From Candidatus Peribacteria bacterium (GTDB lineage Bacteria; Patescibacteriota; Gracilibacteria; UBA1369; 2-02-FULL-48-14): DNA of 53,469 bases. Where the stretch lies: NCBI GenBank assembly GCA_943357175.1, contig CALRGE010000011.1, positions 1-53,469 on the forward strand, given 5' to 3'. Under the pieces are notes generated by a model that was not told where the DNA came from, searched no databases, and saw only the letters and a list, made by a program, of their open reading frames with translations. Within the stretch, counting starts at the first letter, position 1; each line of letters starts with the position of its first letter. The position numbers and the translations under genes are program-made. Below, in pieces: positions 42,901-50,670 of the stretch.

Positions 42901-44289
42901 AATATCTCTCCTGATAATATCGATGGTTATGTGAAGCAAATTAGCACAAAAGAATGGGGTCAGATTCAAAATCAAGTTGGCCAAATTCCAACATATAAAG
43001 AATGGGCAGTTACAAAAATATACAGACCTAAACTTAAAGAAAATGATCAAAAACGTGCAGTTACAGATAGAGTTGCCGAAGAAGGAACTGAATTGGATAA
43101 ATATTTACGAGAAAGAATTAAGCAGATTGATGTTAAATTTGCTGAAGTTGAGCAACTTGATAAGAATATCTTACCTGATAATTTCGATGCATTCATTTCA
43201 ATGCGAAGGCAAGCTTATGATAAGAAATTAGCTGATACAGCAAAAGGTAAAGCTGATATTCCAGCAACTCGTGCGGCTTTAGATGCAATTGTGAGTGACG
43301 CTCAACAAGAAGTTTTGGACTACTTGCAATTCAAAGGTAGAGCGAGCTCCTCTCCTGTTGTTTTACTTGAAGCTGAGAAAATCATGCTTAAACATGAATT
43401 GAACAGAAGTGATTGGCAGGCAAGCGCCGAGAAAGTTTTACAATTTGCAAATGCTACATATGAATATGAGAATCCAACATATATAATTAATGACCCTCAA
43501 CTATTTGCGGATTTTATAAAAGTGTATCAATCAAAAATTGAGGGTTCTGCAGTCGGCGTAGCTTCAAAAGATGCCGAAGATTATACAAGATTCTTCTTGT
43601 TCAATATGGATAAAATTCTACCAAAGGATCCTAACTATGCAATTGGTAGCCCAAGAAAACAGATTAGTGCGGGCGAATGGGAGGCTTGTAAAAACAAAAT
43701 GGATTCGATTCCAAAGTATAATGAATGGATGAGTTTGACTCCGGCACAAAAAGCTAAACCTGAATTGGTTCAAAATGATTTAGACAGAGCTGTGTCTGAA
43801 AGAATTAAGGAAGAAAAGAAAGAATCAGATAAAGCATTCATGAAGTGGTTTGATAAAGAAGCAGATGTTTCCCAATGGTTAAGATTAGATGGTGCATGGC
43901 CAGAAGAATTCAGAACTCAAGTTTCAAATAGATTAATCAGACTTTCACAGAACCCTGCTTATAAGAACCTTACAAATGAAGAATATCAAAAAACTCTTCA
44001 GGAATATGCGAGGTATGTAATTGTTGAAAAGAGGTTTTATGAATTGATGATTGATCAAAATATCGATCCGGATCAGATGAAAACGCATGTTGTGAAATCA
44101 ATAGAGGCAAGTTTTGATAACAATTTTATGAAACCAGGTAAAACTGCGAGAGATTATAATGATGCCTTGCAAACTGAGTTGGGCCGTGACACAAAAATTG
44201 CAGGAATTATTGATTTGCTCACAATACAAGTAGGACCTCTATATCTTCCAATTGTAGATGTAATTAATTTCTATCCTGGAGGATTCTAA
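39925..44289 (+). CDS. Giant uncharacterised membrane protein with three ~245-residue repeats
   Basis: A 1454-aa protein of unknown family. No signal peptide; the first ~40 residues are Lys/Glu-rich (MAKNQEKLEAQKLTPKEKRA). Two hydrophobic segments lie at about 277-293 (VAGMMGIAAIGGLLYYM) and 311-330 (SSVPWVGGAIGLNIATSMY). A Gly/Ala/Ser-rich linker covers about 499-540. Then come three diverged repeats anchored on W674, W920 and W1164, each with W-[EQ]-x-SA at the start, E-x-E and a Pro-led segment, a KDAxDY-like block, ISxxEW, and LxENDxxRAV near the end. A charged C-terminal domain follows. The start follows a TTGCAA-17-TATAAT promoter. A secreted zincin gene lies 52 bases downstream. Function unknown. 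Confidence 0.85.
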   Translation: MAKNQEKLEAQKLTPKEKRAEKKDLREKELQAETDLFLRKYLEIKDGDPEADKNRQYWRDQYFNKYSMTQFRGEKLGTFGQDEDKVWELNIEDYQSRMSGNGSIFGKQGGSVHSTLGEGNNDGDGEFLKPVKLEDIISDRDALKKEIEGSLKENDKAGIQKVVQDFYDKGIQPDDLLGKQGKENQGRAIKALFPYNPELGLKVARIIWMTPEERASNPELFKSTEEFIKKTHVIIKKELEAFSQTRTSTDHFSEEVAGDYLKKKLGNSMDYFREKPVAGMMGIAAIGGLLYYMSSGDDKSWRKTAWDWIKSSVPWVGGAIGLNIATSMYRDDGRSALDLIFDNADSYSYDNVTQQFKDDIESMTDNNRNAFEGMLHLANTDAEAVYDVFDEARRSHKETINPKVLLSLGGITKKQADSISGDNLYIGLEGMMHKLGDRAGATGSRNDVIAKGQAEYKKYTKNNPGLKFASIIYLMEKDIAATNARKQGRDLDGTVIDSAKAGAAGVAGALGIGGATEIAAADGSSGGTDGGSAEAKKSENPFLDGVIDNPEKKNVTEAKEHMKTFVDDQYARLDKYVDSYWVKFKSALHLGDKFRSVVKQRKLISIDRLNEIFKDKTDTNPGDLKKDLTKFTEDLKLEIDEYCAVLENRDSNSETVINDLMSDMVKDMMGDEVWEDSADYVFKTINSRFELEGGSHLFDDPEILVSFMRVYFKKIEWGRDRGGIVSKKDAQDYADFFLDKATKLVVDSPNISLDNFDGKTKEISTEDWTRAVNNLGSIDDFQVWAKTKPIATKLEENDAARAIQRRESENNTTYREALLKRETARINAAFGPADKLDTGIFKDLFEARIGRRKSDYIDELTAVTGTGAAAEMAMDVIVAKAEAEGEMFKKYSAIEGHNTPTVLMEVQREMIEHVVKEKNWQESAKQVFNYTNTSYEFEGATYMFDEPEVSIQLMDLYYKNIDNGADIVTDADVEGYTDYFISELSNTLADDKNISPDNIDGYVKQISTKEWGQIQNQVGQIPTYKEWAVTKIYRPKLKENDQKRAVTDRVAEEGTELDKYLRERIKQIDVKFAEVEQLDKNILPDNFDAFISMRRQAYDKKLADTAKGKADIPATRAALDAIVSDAQQEVLDYLQFKGRASSSPVVLLEAEKIMLKHELNRSDWQASAEKVLQFANATYEYENPTYIINDPQLFADFIKVYQSKIEGSAVGVASKDAEDYTRFFLFNMDKILPKDPNYAIGSPRKQISAGEWEACKNKMDSIPKYNEWMSLTPAQKAKPELVQNDLDRAVSERIKEEKKESDKAFMKWFDKEADVSQWLRLDGAWPEEFRTQVSNRLIRLSQNPAYKNLTNEEYQKTLQEYARYVIVEKRFYELMIDQNIDPDQMKTHVVKSIEASFDNNFMKPGKTARDYNDALQTELGRDTKIAGIIDLLTIQVGPLYLPIVDVINFYPGGF
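41917..44109 (+). repeat. Three tandem protein-level repeats in the 1454-aa gene
   Basis: Units of about 240-246 codons, residues ~665-905, ~911-1150 and ~1155-1395 (boundaries approximate). Anchor tryptophans at 674, 920 and 1164 give periods of 246 and 244. Similarity is clear in protein, not in DNA, so the duplication is old and was not recently homogenised. Confidence 0.8.
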
Positions 44290-44294
44290 AGAAA

Positions 44295-44323
44295 TTGACT
44301 AAATCAAAATAATATGTTATTTT
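44295..44323 (+). promoter_or_regulatory. Possible promoter of the zincin gene
   Basis: TTGACT (44295-44300), 17-base spacer, weak -10 TATTTT (44318-44323), leader of about 12 bases to ATG 44342. It lies immediately after the stop of the 1454-aa gene. Confidence 0.4.
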
Positions 44324-44341
44324 TCGTGCCTTTAATCGGGC

Positions 44342-45016
44342 ATGATGAAGTGGAAATGGTTAATTGCTATTCTGAGTATTGGATCAATTGTATTGAGTTT
44401 TGGCATACCGAGTGCTGAGGCTGAGAAAATCAAAAGCATAAGAAATCAGGTTGAAAAGCATAATTTTTTTCGGGCTGCACCGTCAGCCACAAGACTTCCC
44501 TTTTCTACTCAGGTTAAAGGTAGTATAGATAAAAATTCTATGTGGAGATGTAGAGATGGAATTGAAGAGACTTTGGCTCGATTACCTACTGAGCTTTCTT
44601 CGAGACTGAAGGTTTTGATTTTGAATTTTGAAGGTGGAGAAAGAGGTTTAGCAGATGCAGATACAGTAATTTTGAGATGTGATGTTTCGAAAACAGAACG
44701 ATTAAGAGTATTTTTGCATGAAATGGGTCACGTGGCTTATTTGAGTTCAGGTGTAGAACTACAGGCAGATTACAAAAAATTGTGGGAGAAAAGTGGCGAG
44801 GCTGACTTTGTTTCAGGTTACGCCAAAGAAAATGAATTTGAAGATTTTGCAGAGAGTTTTTTGGCTTTTGTAGAATTTGGAGAGTCTTTTCGCTCTACAC
44901 GAAGTACTGTTTTATCTGAAAAATACTTTTTTATAGAGAAAAACTTCTTCCCTGATAGAGTTTATAATGGTGACCGTGCTGATTTTACTCTGGCGTTTGA
45001 TATGACCAAACTATAA
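44342..45016 (+). CDS. Secreted zinc metallopeptidase, ATLF/PPEP-like
   Basis: A 224-aa exported protein. Signal peptide MMKWKWLIAILSIGSIVLSF with likely cleavage after AEA near residue 27. The zinc site is H126-E127-M-G-H130 (FLHEMGHVAYL); a following glutamate E171 in NEFEDFAESFLAF is the probable third ligand. An HExGH motif with a downstream E-[DF]-F-A-E helix is typical of the anthrax-lethal-factor-like/Pro-Pro endopeptidase group of zincins. Substrate unknown; it acts outside the membrane. Position right after the 1454-aa protein gene suggests a functional pairing, but it has its own possible promoter. It converges on the thioredoxin-like gene with a 6-base overlap. Confidence 0.75.
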   Translation: MMKWKWLIAILSIGSIVLSFGIPSAEAEKIKSIRNQVEKHNFFRAAPSATRLPFSTQVKGSIDKNSMWRCRDGIEETLARLPTELSSRLKVLILNFEGGERGLADADTVILRCDVSKTERLRVFLHEMGHVAYLSSGVELQADYKKLWEKSGEADFVSGYAKENEFEDFAESFLAFVEFGESFRSTRSTVLSEKYFFIEKNFFPDRVYNGDRADFTLAFDMTKL

Positions 45017-45349
45017 AGGAGACTCACAGGAAGTTTTCTCGGCTAGTTCTGGGAAGCTTTGTTTTCCAATTAAATATGAACCATCTGAGAAAATCCAGGT
45101 TGGATATGAGTTGATTTTGGCTTCTTTGCAGGCTTTGTAATTTGAATTTTTGGCATATTTGTCACATTCGACGTAATTTAAGTATTCTGCCGAGTCTTCA
45201 AAAAATGCCTTTTGTTCCTTGCAATGTTCACATGAAAGAGAGCCGTAGAAAATAGCTCCTTGATCTGTTAAACATTGAGCGAATGTATCTAGTTTAGATT
45301 GGCAGGATGTGAGAAAAATAAGGAGTATGACTGGAATGATTTTTCTCAT
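45011..45349 (-). CDS. Thioredoxin-like lipoprotein, VKOR-domain type
   Basis: A 112-aa protein. [16 protein letters not shown] is a lipoprotein signal with C16 as the acylation site. The rest is a compact thioredoxin-like domain with C40-E-H-C43 as redox motif and cis-Pro P83 in INSYPTWIF. The pattern [21 protein letters not shown]...YVECD...YPTW...G...G is close to the thioredoxin domain that is fused behind bacterial VKOR proteins, here without the VKOR part. It likely oxidises or reduces disulfides of exported proteins. A VKOR partner would have to be encoded elsewhere. Confidence 0.82.
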   Translation of the reverse strand: MRKIIPVILLIFLTSCQSKLDTFAQCLTDQGAIFYGSLSCEHCKEQKAFFEDSAEYLNYVECDKYAKNSNYKACKEAKINSYPTWIFSDGSYLIGKQSFPELAEKTSCESPL

Positions 45350-45364
45350 TATTCTTATTTAGGT

Positions 45365-45392
45365 TTGCAAAATCATCATAAAACGATACTAT
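45365..45392 (+). promoter_or_regulatory. Promoter of tRNA-His, TTGCAA-16-TACTAT
   Basis: -35 TTGCAA (45365-45370), 16-base spacer, -10 TACTAT (45387-45392). The mature tRNA starts 17 bases after the -10 box. Confidence 0.55.
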
Positions 45393-45409
45393 TGCGTGGT
45401 CAAATTTAT

Positions 45410-45487
45410 GGTGGGTGTAGCTCAGTTGGTTAGAGCGCCAGGTTGTGGCCCTGGAGGCCGTGGGTTCGAACCCCATCACTCACCCCA
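45410..45487 (+). tRNA. tRNA-His (anticodon GTG)
   Basis: G-1 at 45410 pairs with C73 (45484), the hallmark of tRNA-His. Acceptor GTGGGTG/CACTCAC, anticodon stem CCAGG/CCTGG with loop TTGTGGC (anticodon GTG), and T arm GTGGG-TTCGAAC-CCCAT are all normal. CCA is encoded (45485-45487). Confidence 0.98.
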
Positions 45488-45491
45488 TTTA

Positions 45492-45506
45492 CTCGACGAA
45501 GTCGAG
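45492..45506 (+). terminator. Stem-loop after tRNA-His
   Basis: CTCGAC-GAA-GTCGAG, a perfect 6-bp hairpin four bases after the CCA, followed by CTTGTTTGG. Similar in size, position and core to the hairpin after tRNA-Leu. Confidence 0.5.
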
Positions 45507-45560
45507 CTTGTTTGGCAAAGAGACAATCAGGGCAAAGGACTTAATTGAAATGCTTCAGTC

Positions 45561-46220
45561 CTAATACTTCTTCTTCCCGTAGATTTCCCAATTTGTTAGA
45601 GCTTCCCTGCCTTGTTTATCGAAGGCAAGTTTTGCAGTTTTCACGAGACCAAGGGCTTCTTCCCATGTATCAACAATGAAGATAAAGTGCATATCTTCTT
45701 CAGACATCAATTTATTTTTTAGTGGCCACTTTTTCACCCACTTAATTAAATCCTTCCACATTTCACCAACTAAAACTATTGGCATCCTTTTAAGATGTTT
45801 AACTTGCAATAGTTGCCATGTGTAGAAAAGCTCAAGACAAGTTCCAATTCCACCAGGAGCAACAACAATCATGCTTGAAAGAAGCATAAATTCATCTAGT
45901 CGAGTTGAAAAGCGATCATGATCCTCTAGAAGATCTAAGTCTTTATTTGGTTCTTGTTCAAAAGGAAGTCTAATGTTTAAACCAATTGTGTGTGATTTTA
46001 TTTTTGCGTGATCACTTCCATCACGGTGCCCACTACTTGCAGCACTCATAATTCCAGGGCCTCCACCAGTTATCACATCAACTCCCATTTTCCCGATACT
46101 CTTCGCTAGTTTGTATATGTCTTTATACGCAGGATCTTTTGCTTGGATTCTTGCAGAACCAAAGATTGTGACTCTGAATTCATGACTTGCAAGTTCTTTT
46201 TTTGGGATCTTTTTTTCCAT
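45561..46220 (-). CDS. LOG family protein (TIGR00730-like Rossmann fold)
   Basis: A 219-aa protein with both LOG signatures: VITGGGPGIMSAAS near the N-terminus and the active-site PGGIGTCLELFYTWQLLQ (PGGxGTxxE). Members hydrolyse nucleoside-5'-monophosphates at the N-glycosidic bond; plant LOG releases cytokinins, while bacterial ones probably act in nucleotide salvage or stress. Some are annotated as lysine decarboxylases by mistake. Single gene, divergent from fsa. Length and motif order are normal for the family. Confidence 0.92.
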   Translation of the reverse strand: MEKKIPKKELASHEFRVTIFGSARIQAKDPAYKDIYKLAKSIGKMGVDVITGGGPGIMSAASSGHRDGSDHAKIKSHTIGLNIRLPFEQEPNKDLDLLEDHDRFSTRLDEFMLLSSMIVVAPGGIGTCLELFYTWQLLQVKHLKRMPIVLVGEMWKDLIKWVKKWPLKNKLMSEEDMHFIFIVDTWEEALGLVKTAKLAFDKQGREALTNWEIYGKKKY

Positions 46221-46283
46221 GAGCAGATTTTAAACTTTTTTTTTAAAAAATGTAAGAGTAAAATTTGAATATTAATCCAGCAC

Positions 46284-46931
46284 ATGAAATTATTTTTAGA
46301 CACAGCAAATATTAATGAGATTCGAGAAATCGCTTCATGGGGAGTTTTGGACGGAATTACAACTAACCCTAGCCTTCTTTCAAAGGAAGGAATTTCTCTT
46401 GAAAAAAGCATTAAGGAAATTTGCAAACTCGTTAAAGGGCCTGTTAGCGCGGAAGTTATTAGTACTGATTTAGCGGGTATGTTGAAGGAAGGAAGAGCTT
46501 ATTCAAAATGGGCAAAAAATGTTGTGATAAAAATTCCAATGACAATTGAGGGTTTGAAGGCTGTTAAAATTTTGACTAAAGAAAAAATTCTAACGAATGT
46601 TACTCTTTGTTTTTCTGCGAATCAGGCAATTTTGGCGGCGAAAGCAGGAGCAAGTTATGTGAGCCCATTTATTGGAAGACTTGATGATGCTGGAGAAAGT
46701 GGAATGACTTTGGTTGAGGAAATTGTCCAGATTTTTGAGAATTATTGTTTTATGACAGAGGTGCTTGTGGCGAGTATTCGCGAACCACGACAAGTTACTG
46801 AGGCCGCAATTGCTGGTGCCGATATTGCTACAGTCCCTTTTGCGATATTCCAAAAACTTATTGCTCATCAACTTACTGATATCGGTCTAAAAAAATTTAT
46901 TGAAGACTCAAAAAAAATCCCAAAAAAATGA
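46284..46931 (+). CDS. fsa: Transaldolase, FSA/TalC type
   Basis: A 215-aa class I aldolase, short-form. [32 protein letters not shown] and [14 protein letters not shown] (Schiff-base Lys in KIPMT) are family signatures, and [13 protein letters not shown] follows. TalC-type proteins act as transaldolases, some as fructose-6-phosphate aldolases. Given the transketolase two genes on and the G6PDH operon facing it, transaldolase is the likely role. It is the first gene of the fsa-pgi-tkt operon; its TGA overlaps the pgi ATG (46928-46931). Confidence 0.92.
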   Translation: MKLFLDTANINEIREIASWGVLDGITTNPSLLSKEGISLEKSIKEICKLVKGPVSAEVISTDLAGMLKEGRAYSKWAKNVVIKIPMTIEGLKAVKILTKEKILTNVTLCFSANQAILAAKAGASYVSPFIGRLDDAGESGMTLVEEIVQIFENYCFMTEVLVASIREPRQVTEAAIAGADIATVPFAIFQKLIAHQLTDIGLKKFIEDSKKIPKK

Positions 46932-48160
46932 ATTTAGATATTCAAAATCTTATAAGCTTAGGTATAAATAGTCTTGAACTTTCAAAGCTCAAAGAAAGTG
47001 CAGATTTAATTCCAGGTTTTATAGAAAGTTTTAAAAAAAGAGATCAAGGATTTTTGAATATACCAAAAGTTAAGGCTCAGGTTTTATCAGTGAAAAGTAT
47101 GGCGGATAAGTTGACCGGAAAATTTGAAGATATTGTTGTTTTGGGAATTGGAGGAAGTGCGCTAGGTATTACTTGTATTAGAGATTGTTTAATGGGAAAG
47201 TTTTCGAATTTTAGTGGGAAGCGACTATTTGTTATTGATAATTTAGATACGATTGGAGACATCGAAAAATTAATAAATTTAGACAAAACCTTGTTTATTG
47301 TAATTAGTAAGTCAGGAGCAACTCCGGAGACTATGGCACAGTATTTTTACTTCAAAGATAAAGTTTCAAAAGAAAATTTTGTTTTTATTACTGACTCAAA
47401 TGAAGGTGAACTTAGAAAAATTGGCAAGGAATTGCAGATTAAAATGTTAGATATTCCGGCAAATGTTGGAGGTAGATTTTCTGTTTTGACTTCTGTGGGA
47501 CTTTTTCCTGCTGCAATGATGGGCATTAATATTGAGGAAATGCTTGAAGGTGCAGAGGAGATGGCGAAGAGTTTTGAGAACAATGAGTTTGAAAGAAATA
47601 TTGCATTTCAGTTGGCAACAATTCAATATTTGCTGGATTGGGAGGAAGGAATCAGGATTACTGTGATGATGCCATACAACAGTCGACTTTTTAGTTTTGC
47701 AGATTGGTACAGACAACTTTTGGCTGAGAGTATTGGAAAAGATGGTAAAGGTTTAACCCCATTGATCGCATTGGGTGTTACTGATCAGCATTCACAATTG
47801 CAACTTTATAATGAAGGCCCAAAAGATAAGCTTTTTATTTTCATGGAGGTTGGGGAAGAAGATAGAACGATGATTCCAAAAATCGAAAATGAAAATTTCA
47901 AATATTTATCGGGTGTGAGTTTTGGGAAATTAATGTCAGTAGAAAAAAAGGCTACAGAGCAAGCACTAACTCAATATGAAAAACCGAATATAACTTTGAA
48001 AATTGATAAATTAGACGCAAAAAACTTGGGTGGGCTTTTCATGCTTTTTGAAACTAGCATTGCGTTTTTGGGTGAGTATTATAGGATAAACGCGTTCAAT
48101 CAGCCTGGCGTTGAGCTTGGTAAAAAACTTACGAAAGAAATTTTATCCAAAAATAGATGA
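46928..48160 (+). CDS. pgi: Glucose-6-phosphate isomerase
   Basis: A 410-aa SIS-fold isomerase interconverting glucose-6-P and fructose-6-P. Visible signatures: [46 protein letters not shown], and [13 protein letters not shown] with the catalytic Glu; the C-terminal [10 protein letters not shown] carries the conserved Gln-Pro-Gly-Val-Glu. It is shorter than E. coli Pgi (549) and like the Thermus/Bacillus ~415-450 type. It overlaps its neighbours by 4 bases on each side, so the three genes are translationally coupled. In this context it ties glycolysis to the pentose phosphate pathway. Confidence 0.95.
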   Translation: MNLDIQNLISLGINSLELSKLKESADLIPGFIESFKKRDQGFLNIPKVKAQVLSVKSMADKLTGKFEDIVVLGIGGSALGITCIRDCLMGKFSNFSGKRLFVIDNLDTIGDIEKLINLDKTLFIVISKSGATPETMAQYFYFKDKVSKENFVFITDSNEGELRKIGKELQIKMLDIPANVGGRFSVLTSVGLFPAAMMGINIEEMLEGAEEMAKSFENNEFERNIAFQLATIQYLLDWEEGIRITVMMPYNSRLFSFADWYRQLLAESIGKDGKGLTPLIALGVTDQHSQLQLYNEGPKDKLFIFMEVGEEDRTMIPKIENENFKYLSGVSFGKLMSVEKKATEQALTQYEKPNITLKIDKLDAKNLGGLFMLFETSIAFLGEYYRINAFNQPGVELGKKLTKEILSKNR

Positions 48161-50016
48161 GTCCCCTATCAGATGAGCAGTTAAAATATTTGAATGCCTT
48201 TGCAAAGTCATGTAGGCGTTCTGTTTTACAAATGGTTACGAATGCACAATCAGGTCATCCAGGAGGATCGTTATCAACTCTTGATTATTTGGCACTTTTG
48301 TATGTAATGCGAGTAGCAAAAAGTAATGAGCCAGTTGTGGTTTCTCATGGTCATGTGTCACCTGCTGTTTACAGTGTGTTGGCGGAGTTAGGAGTTATTC
48401 CAAAAGATAGAGTTATTGAAACATTTAGAAAACCTAGTGATATTTACGAGGGTCATGTTAACAGAAAAATTAATGGAATTTGGTATGGAACTGGGCCGCT
48501 TGGAATTGGGGCAAGTGTTGCAGCTGGATTTGCGATGGCAGATAAAATTCGTGGTGAGATGCAGAAGGTTTTTCTGCTTATGGGTGATGGAGAACAAGAT
48601 GAAGGTCAAATTTATGAAACAATAAATTTCGCTGCCAGTCATAAATTGAATAATTTAATTGCTTTCATTGATTACAATCAGGTTCAATTAACAGATTCAG
48701 TCGCAAAAATTATGCCGCTGAATATTGAGGGCTATTACAAAGCCGCAGGTTGGAAAGTTTTCAAAGTGAATGGTCACGATTTTCAGGAAATGTGGAGGGT
48801 TTTGCAGGAGGCTATGGAAATTACAGATGCACCGTCAGTAATTATTGGGGAAACAATAATGGGAAGCGGCGTTGAATTTATGGCTGAAAAAGGTCGTGAG
48901 TATAAAGCCGATTGGCATGGTAAATCTCCAAGTGCTGCTGAAACTGAAGCGGCATTGAAGTTTATTGAACTTTCTGAAGAAGAGAATGAGATGCTAAAGA
49001 TGCCGATTGAGGTAAATATTGTTGGTGATGCGTGTGAAGAGTTTTCAATTAATCCTGGTGAATCGATTTTATATGCACCTGATAAAATGACTGATTGCAG
49101 AAGTGCATACGGCAGTGCTTTAGCGGATCTGGCTAAAATTAATCCTGGGGTTGTTGCTCTTACTGCTGATTTAGCTGATAGCGTTAAAACGAGCGAATTG
49201 AAAAAAGTTTTTCCTGAAAGACACATCGAATGTGGCATTGCTGAACAATTGATGGTGAGTCTTGCAGGAGGAATGTCGTTGAGATGCATGATTCCATTTG
49301 CTAGCACTTTCGGTGCATTTATGACAAGTCGTGCTAAAGATCAAGCTCGTGTGAATGATGTTAATGAAGCAAACGTGAAAATGGTTGCAACTCATTGCGG
49401 ACTTTCTGTTGGTGAGGATGGCCCAACCCACCAAGTTATTGATGATATAAATTCTTTTGAAGGATTTTTTCATACTCGAATTTTGGAGCCTTGCGATCCG
49501 AATCAAACAGACAAAATTATCAGATTTGTTGCATCAAATTATGGTAATTTTTATGTGAGAATGGGCCGCGCAAAAACTCCGGTAATTACAAAAGAAGATG
49601 GTACTGCATTTTTTGGCGAAGGATACGAATTCCGACCTGGTAAAGCAGATATTATAAGACACGGGAATAAGGCAACAATCGTGGCAAGCGGGGCAATGTT
49701 AACTTATGCTATGAAGGCAGCCGAAGAATTCGGCGGTGATGTAGAAATAATTTGTGTAAGCAGCTTTATTCCATTTGATGCGTCAACAATTGTGGCAAGT
49801 GTAGGTCGTACGAAAAAAGTAATTACAGTTCAAGATCATAATTTAAAAACTGGGCTAGCGAAGTTTGTGAAGGAAGCTTTATTTGATGCAGATTTGATTG
49901 TTCCTTTTAAAGGTCTTGGTGTGAGCTCATACCAGCTTTCAGGTACAGCAGATGAACTATACGAGAAAGCCGGTATCTCTAAACGGCATATTTTGGAGGC
50001 GCTTAAGTCACTCTGA
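48157..50016 (+). CDS. tkt: Transketolase, single-chain
   Basis: A 619-aa thiamine-diphosphate enzyme with both halves in one chain. N-terminal half: HGHVSPAVYSVLAELG, GTGPLGIGASVAAG and the TPP motif GDGEQDEGQ...N (starting ~141). C-terminal half: ECGIAEQLMVSLAGGM with the catalytic Glu (~362), GPTHQVIDD, and FYVRMGRAKTP. Signature variants (GPLGIG for GSLGQG, GDGEQDEG) resemble the split archaeal type more than E. coli Tkt. It exchanges two-carbon units in the non-oxidative pentose phosphate pathway. Last gene of the operon, 9 bases overlapping the convergent pgl gene. Confidence 0.95.
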   Translation: MSPLSDEQLKYLNAFAKSCRRSVLQMVTNAQSGHPGGSLSTLDYLALLYVMRVAKSNEPVVVSHGHVSPAVYSVLAELGVIPKDRVIETFRKPSDIYEGHVNRKINGIWYGTGPLGIGASVAAGFAMADKIRGEMQKVFLLMGDGEQDEGQIYETINFAASHKLNNLIAFIDYNQVQLTDSVAKIMPLNIEGYYKAAGWKVFKVNGHDFQEMWRVLQEAMEITDAPSVIIGETIMGSGVEFMAEKGREYKADWHGKSPSAAETEAALKFIELSEEENEMLKMPIEVNIVGDACEEFSINPGESILYAPDKMTDCRSAYGSALADLAKINPGVVALTADLADSVKTSELKKVFPERHIECGIAEQLMVSLAGGMSLRCMIPFASTFGAFMTSRAKDQARVNDVNEANVKMVATHCGLSVGEDGPTHQVIDDINSFEGFFHTRILEPCDPNQTDKIIRFVASNYGNFYVRMGRAKTPVITKEDGTAFFGEGYEFRPGKADIIRHGNKATIVASGAMLTYAMKAAEEFGGDVEIICVSSFIPFDASTIVASVGRTKKVITVQDHNLKTGLAKFVKEALFDADLIVPFKGLGVSSYQLSGTADELYEKAGISKRHILEALKSL

Positions 50017-50670
50017 AAAATAAATCTTCACAAAATCTTGCTGGAGAATTTTGTTGAGGGCGATGTGAATTGATTTGCCGGATTTTATTTCGTCGAAAAT
50101 TTGTCGTTTTTTTTCGCCCTTCAAAAGAATTAGAGTTTTCCTAGAGTTCAGCGCTTTGAAAGTTAATGTAAGGCGTTGTTCGGTTTTATAACCGTGAGCA
50201 GTTGCGATTGATGCAAGTTCGTCGGAAGTTTTGTCATTATCAAAAAGTGAAGCTATATGGCCATCTTCACCGACTCCGAGAATTAGAATATCTAGGTGTG
50301 TTGAAGTAAGTTTGCGACTCATTTCATGTGCGGCCGATTCGATTGGCAGTGAAGTATCAAAAGTGATGATATTTTCAGGTGGAATTGGAGCATGAGCAAA
50401 TAGTGATTTGCGTATCATTTTAAGGTTACTTTCTGGGTCGTCACTGGGAACATAGCGTTCGTCGACTGTGATAAAAATTAATTTTTCCCAAGGTAAACTT
50501 TCAGCAGCTAGAAGTTGGTATAATTTTTCTGGTGTAGTTCCACCGGAGAGGCCGATAATGCATTTATTTCTCAGTGAAATTGACTCTTTAATTGAAAGCA
50601 AAAGATCTTCTAAAATCGTAGAATAAAATTCTGATTCGGAACTAGTTTCGAAAATTATTGGTTCAGGCAT
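50008..50670 (-). CDS. pgl: 6-phosphogluconolactonase
   Basis: A 220-aa DevB-type hydrolase that opens 6-phosphogluconolactone. Visible signatures: IGLSGGTTPEKLYQLLA, FITVDERYVPSDDPESN, and ILGVGEDGHIASLF. These are the three conserved blocks of the family; length is slightly short (usually 225-260). Last gene of the gnd-zwf-pgl operon, overlapping zwf by 8 bases and convergent with tkt. Confidence 0.94.
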   Translation of the reverse strand: MPEPIIFETSSESEFYSTILEDLLLSIKESISLRNKCIIGLSGGTTPEKLYQLLAAESLPWEKLIFITVDERYVPSDDPESNLKMIRKSLFAHAPIPPENIITFDTSLPIESAAHEMSRKLTSTHLDILILGVGEDGHIASLFDNDKTSDELASIATAHGYKTEQRLTLTFKALNSRKTLILLKGEKKRQIFDEIKSGKSIHIALNKILQQDFVKIYFSE

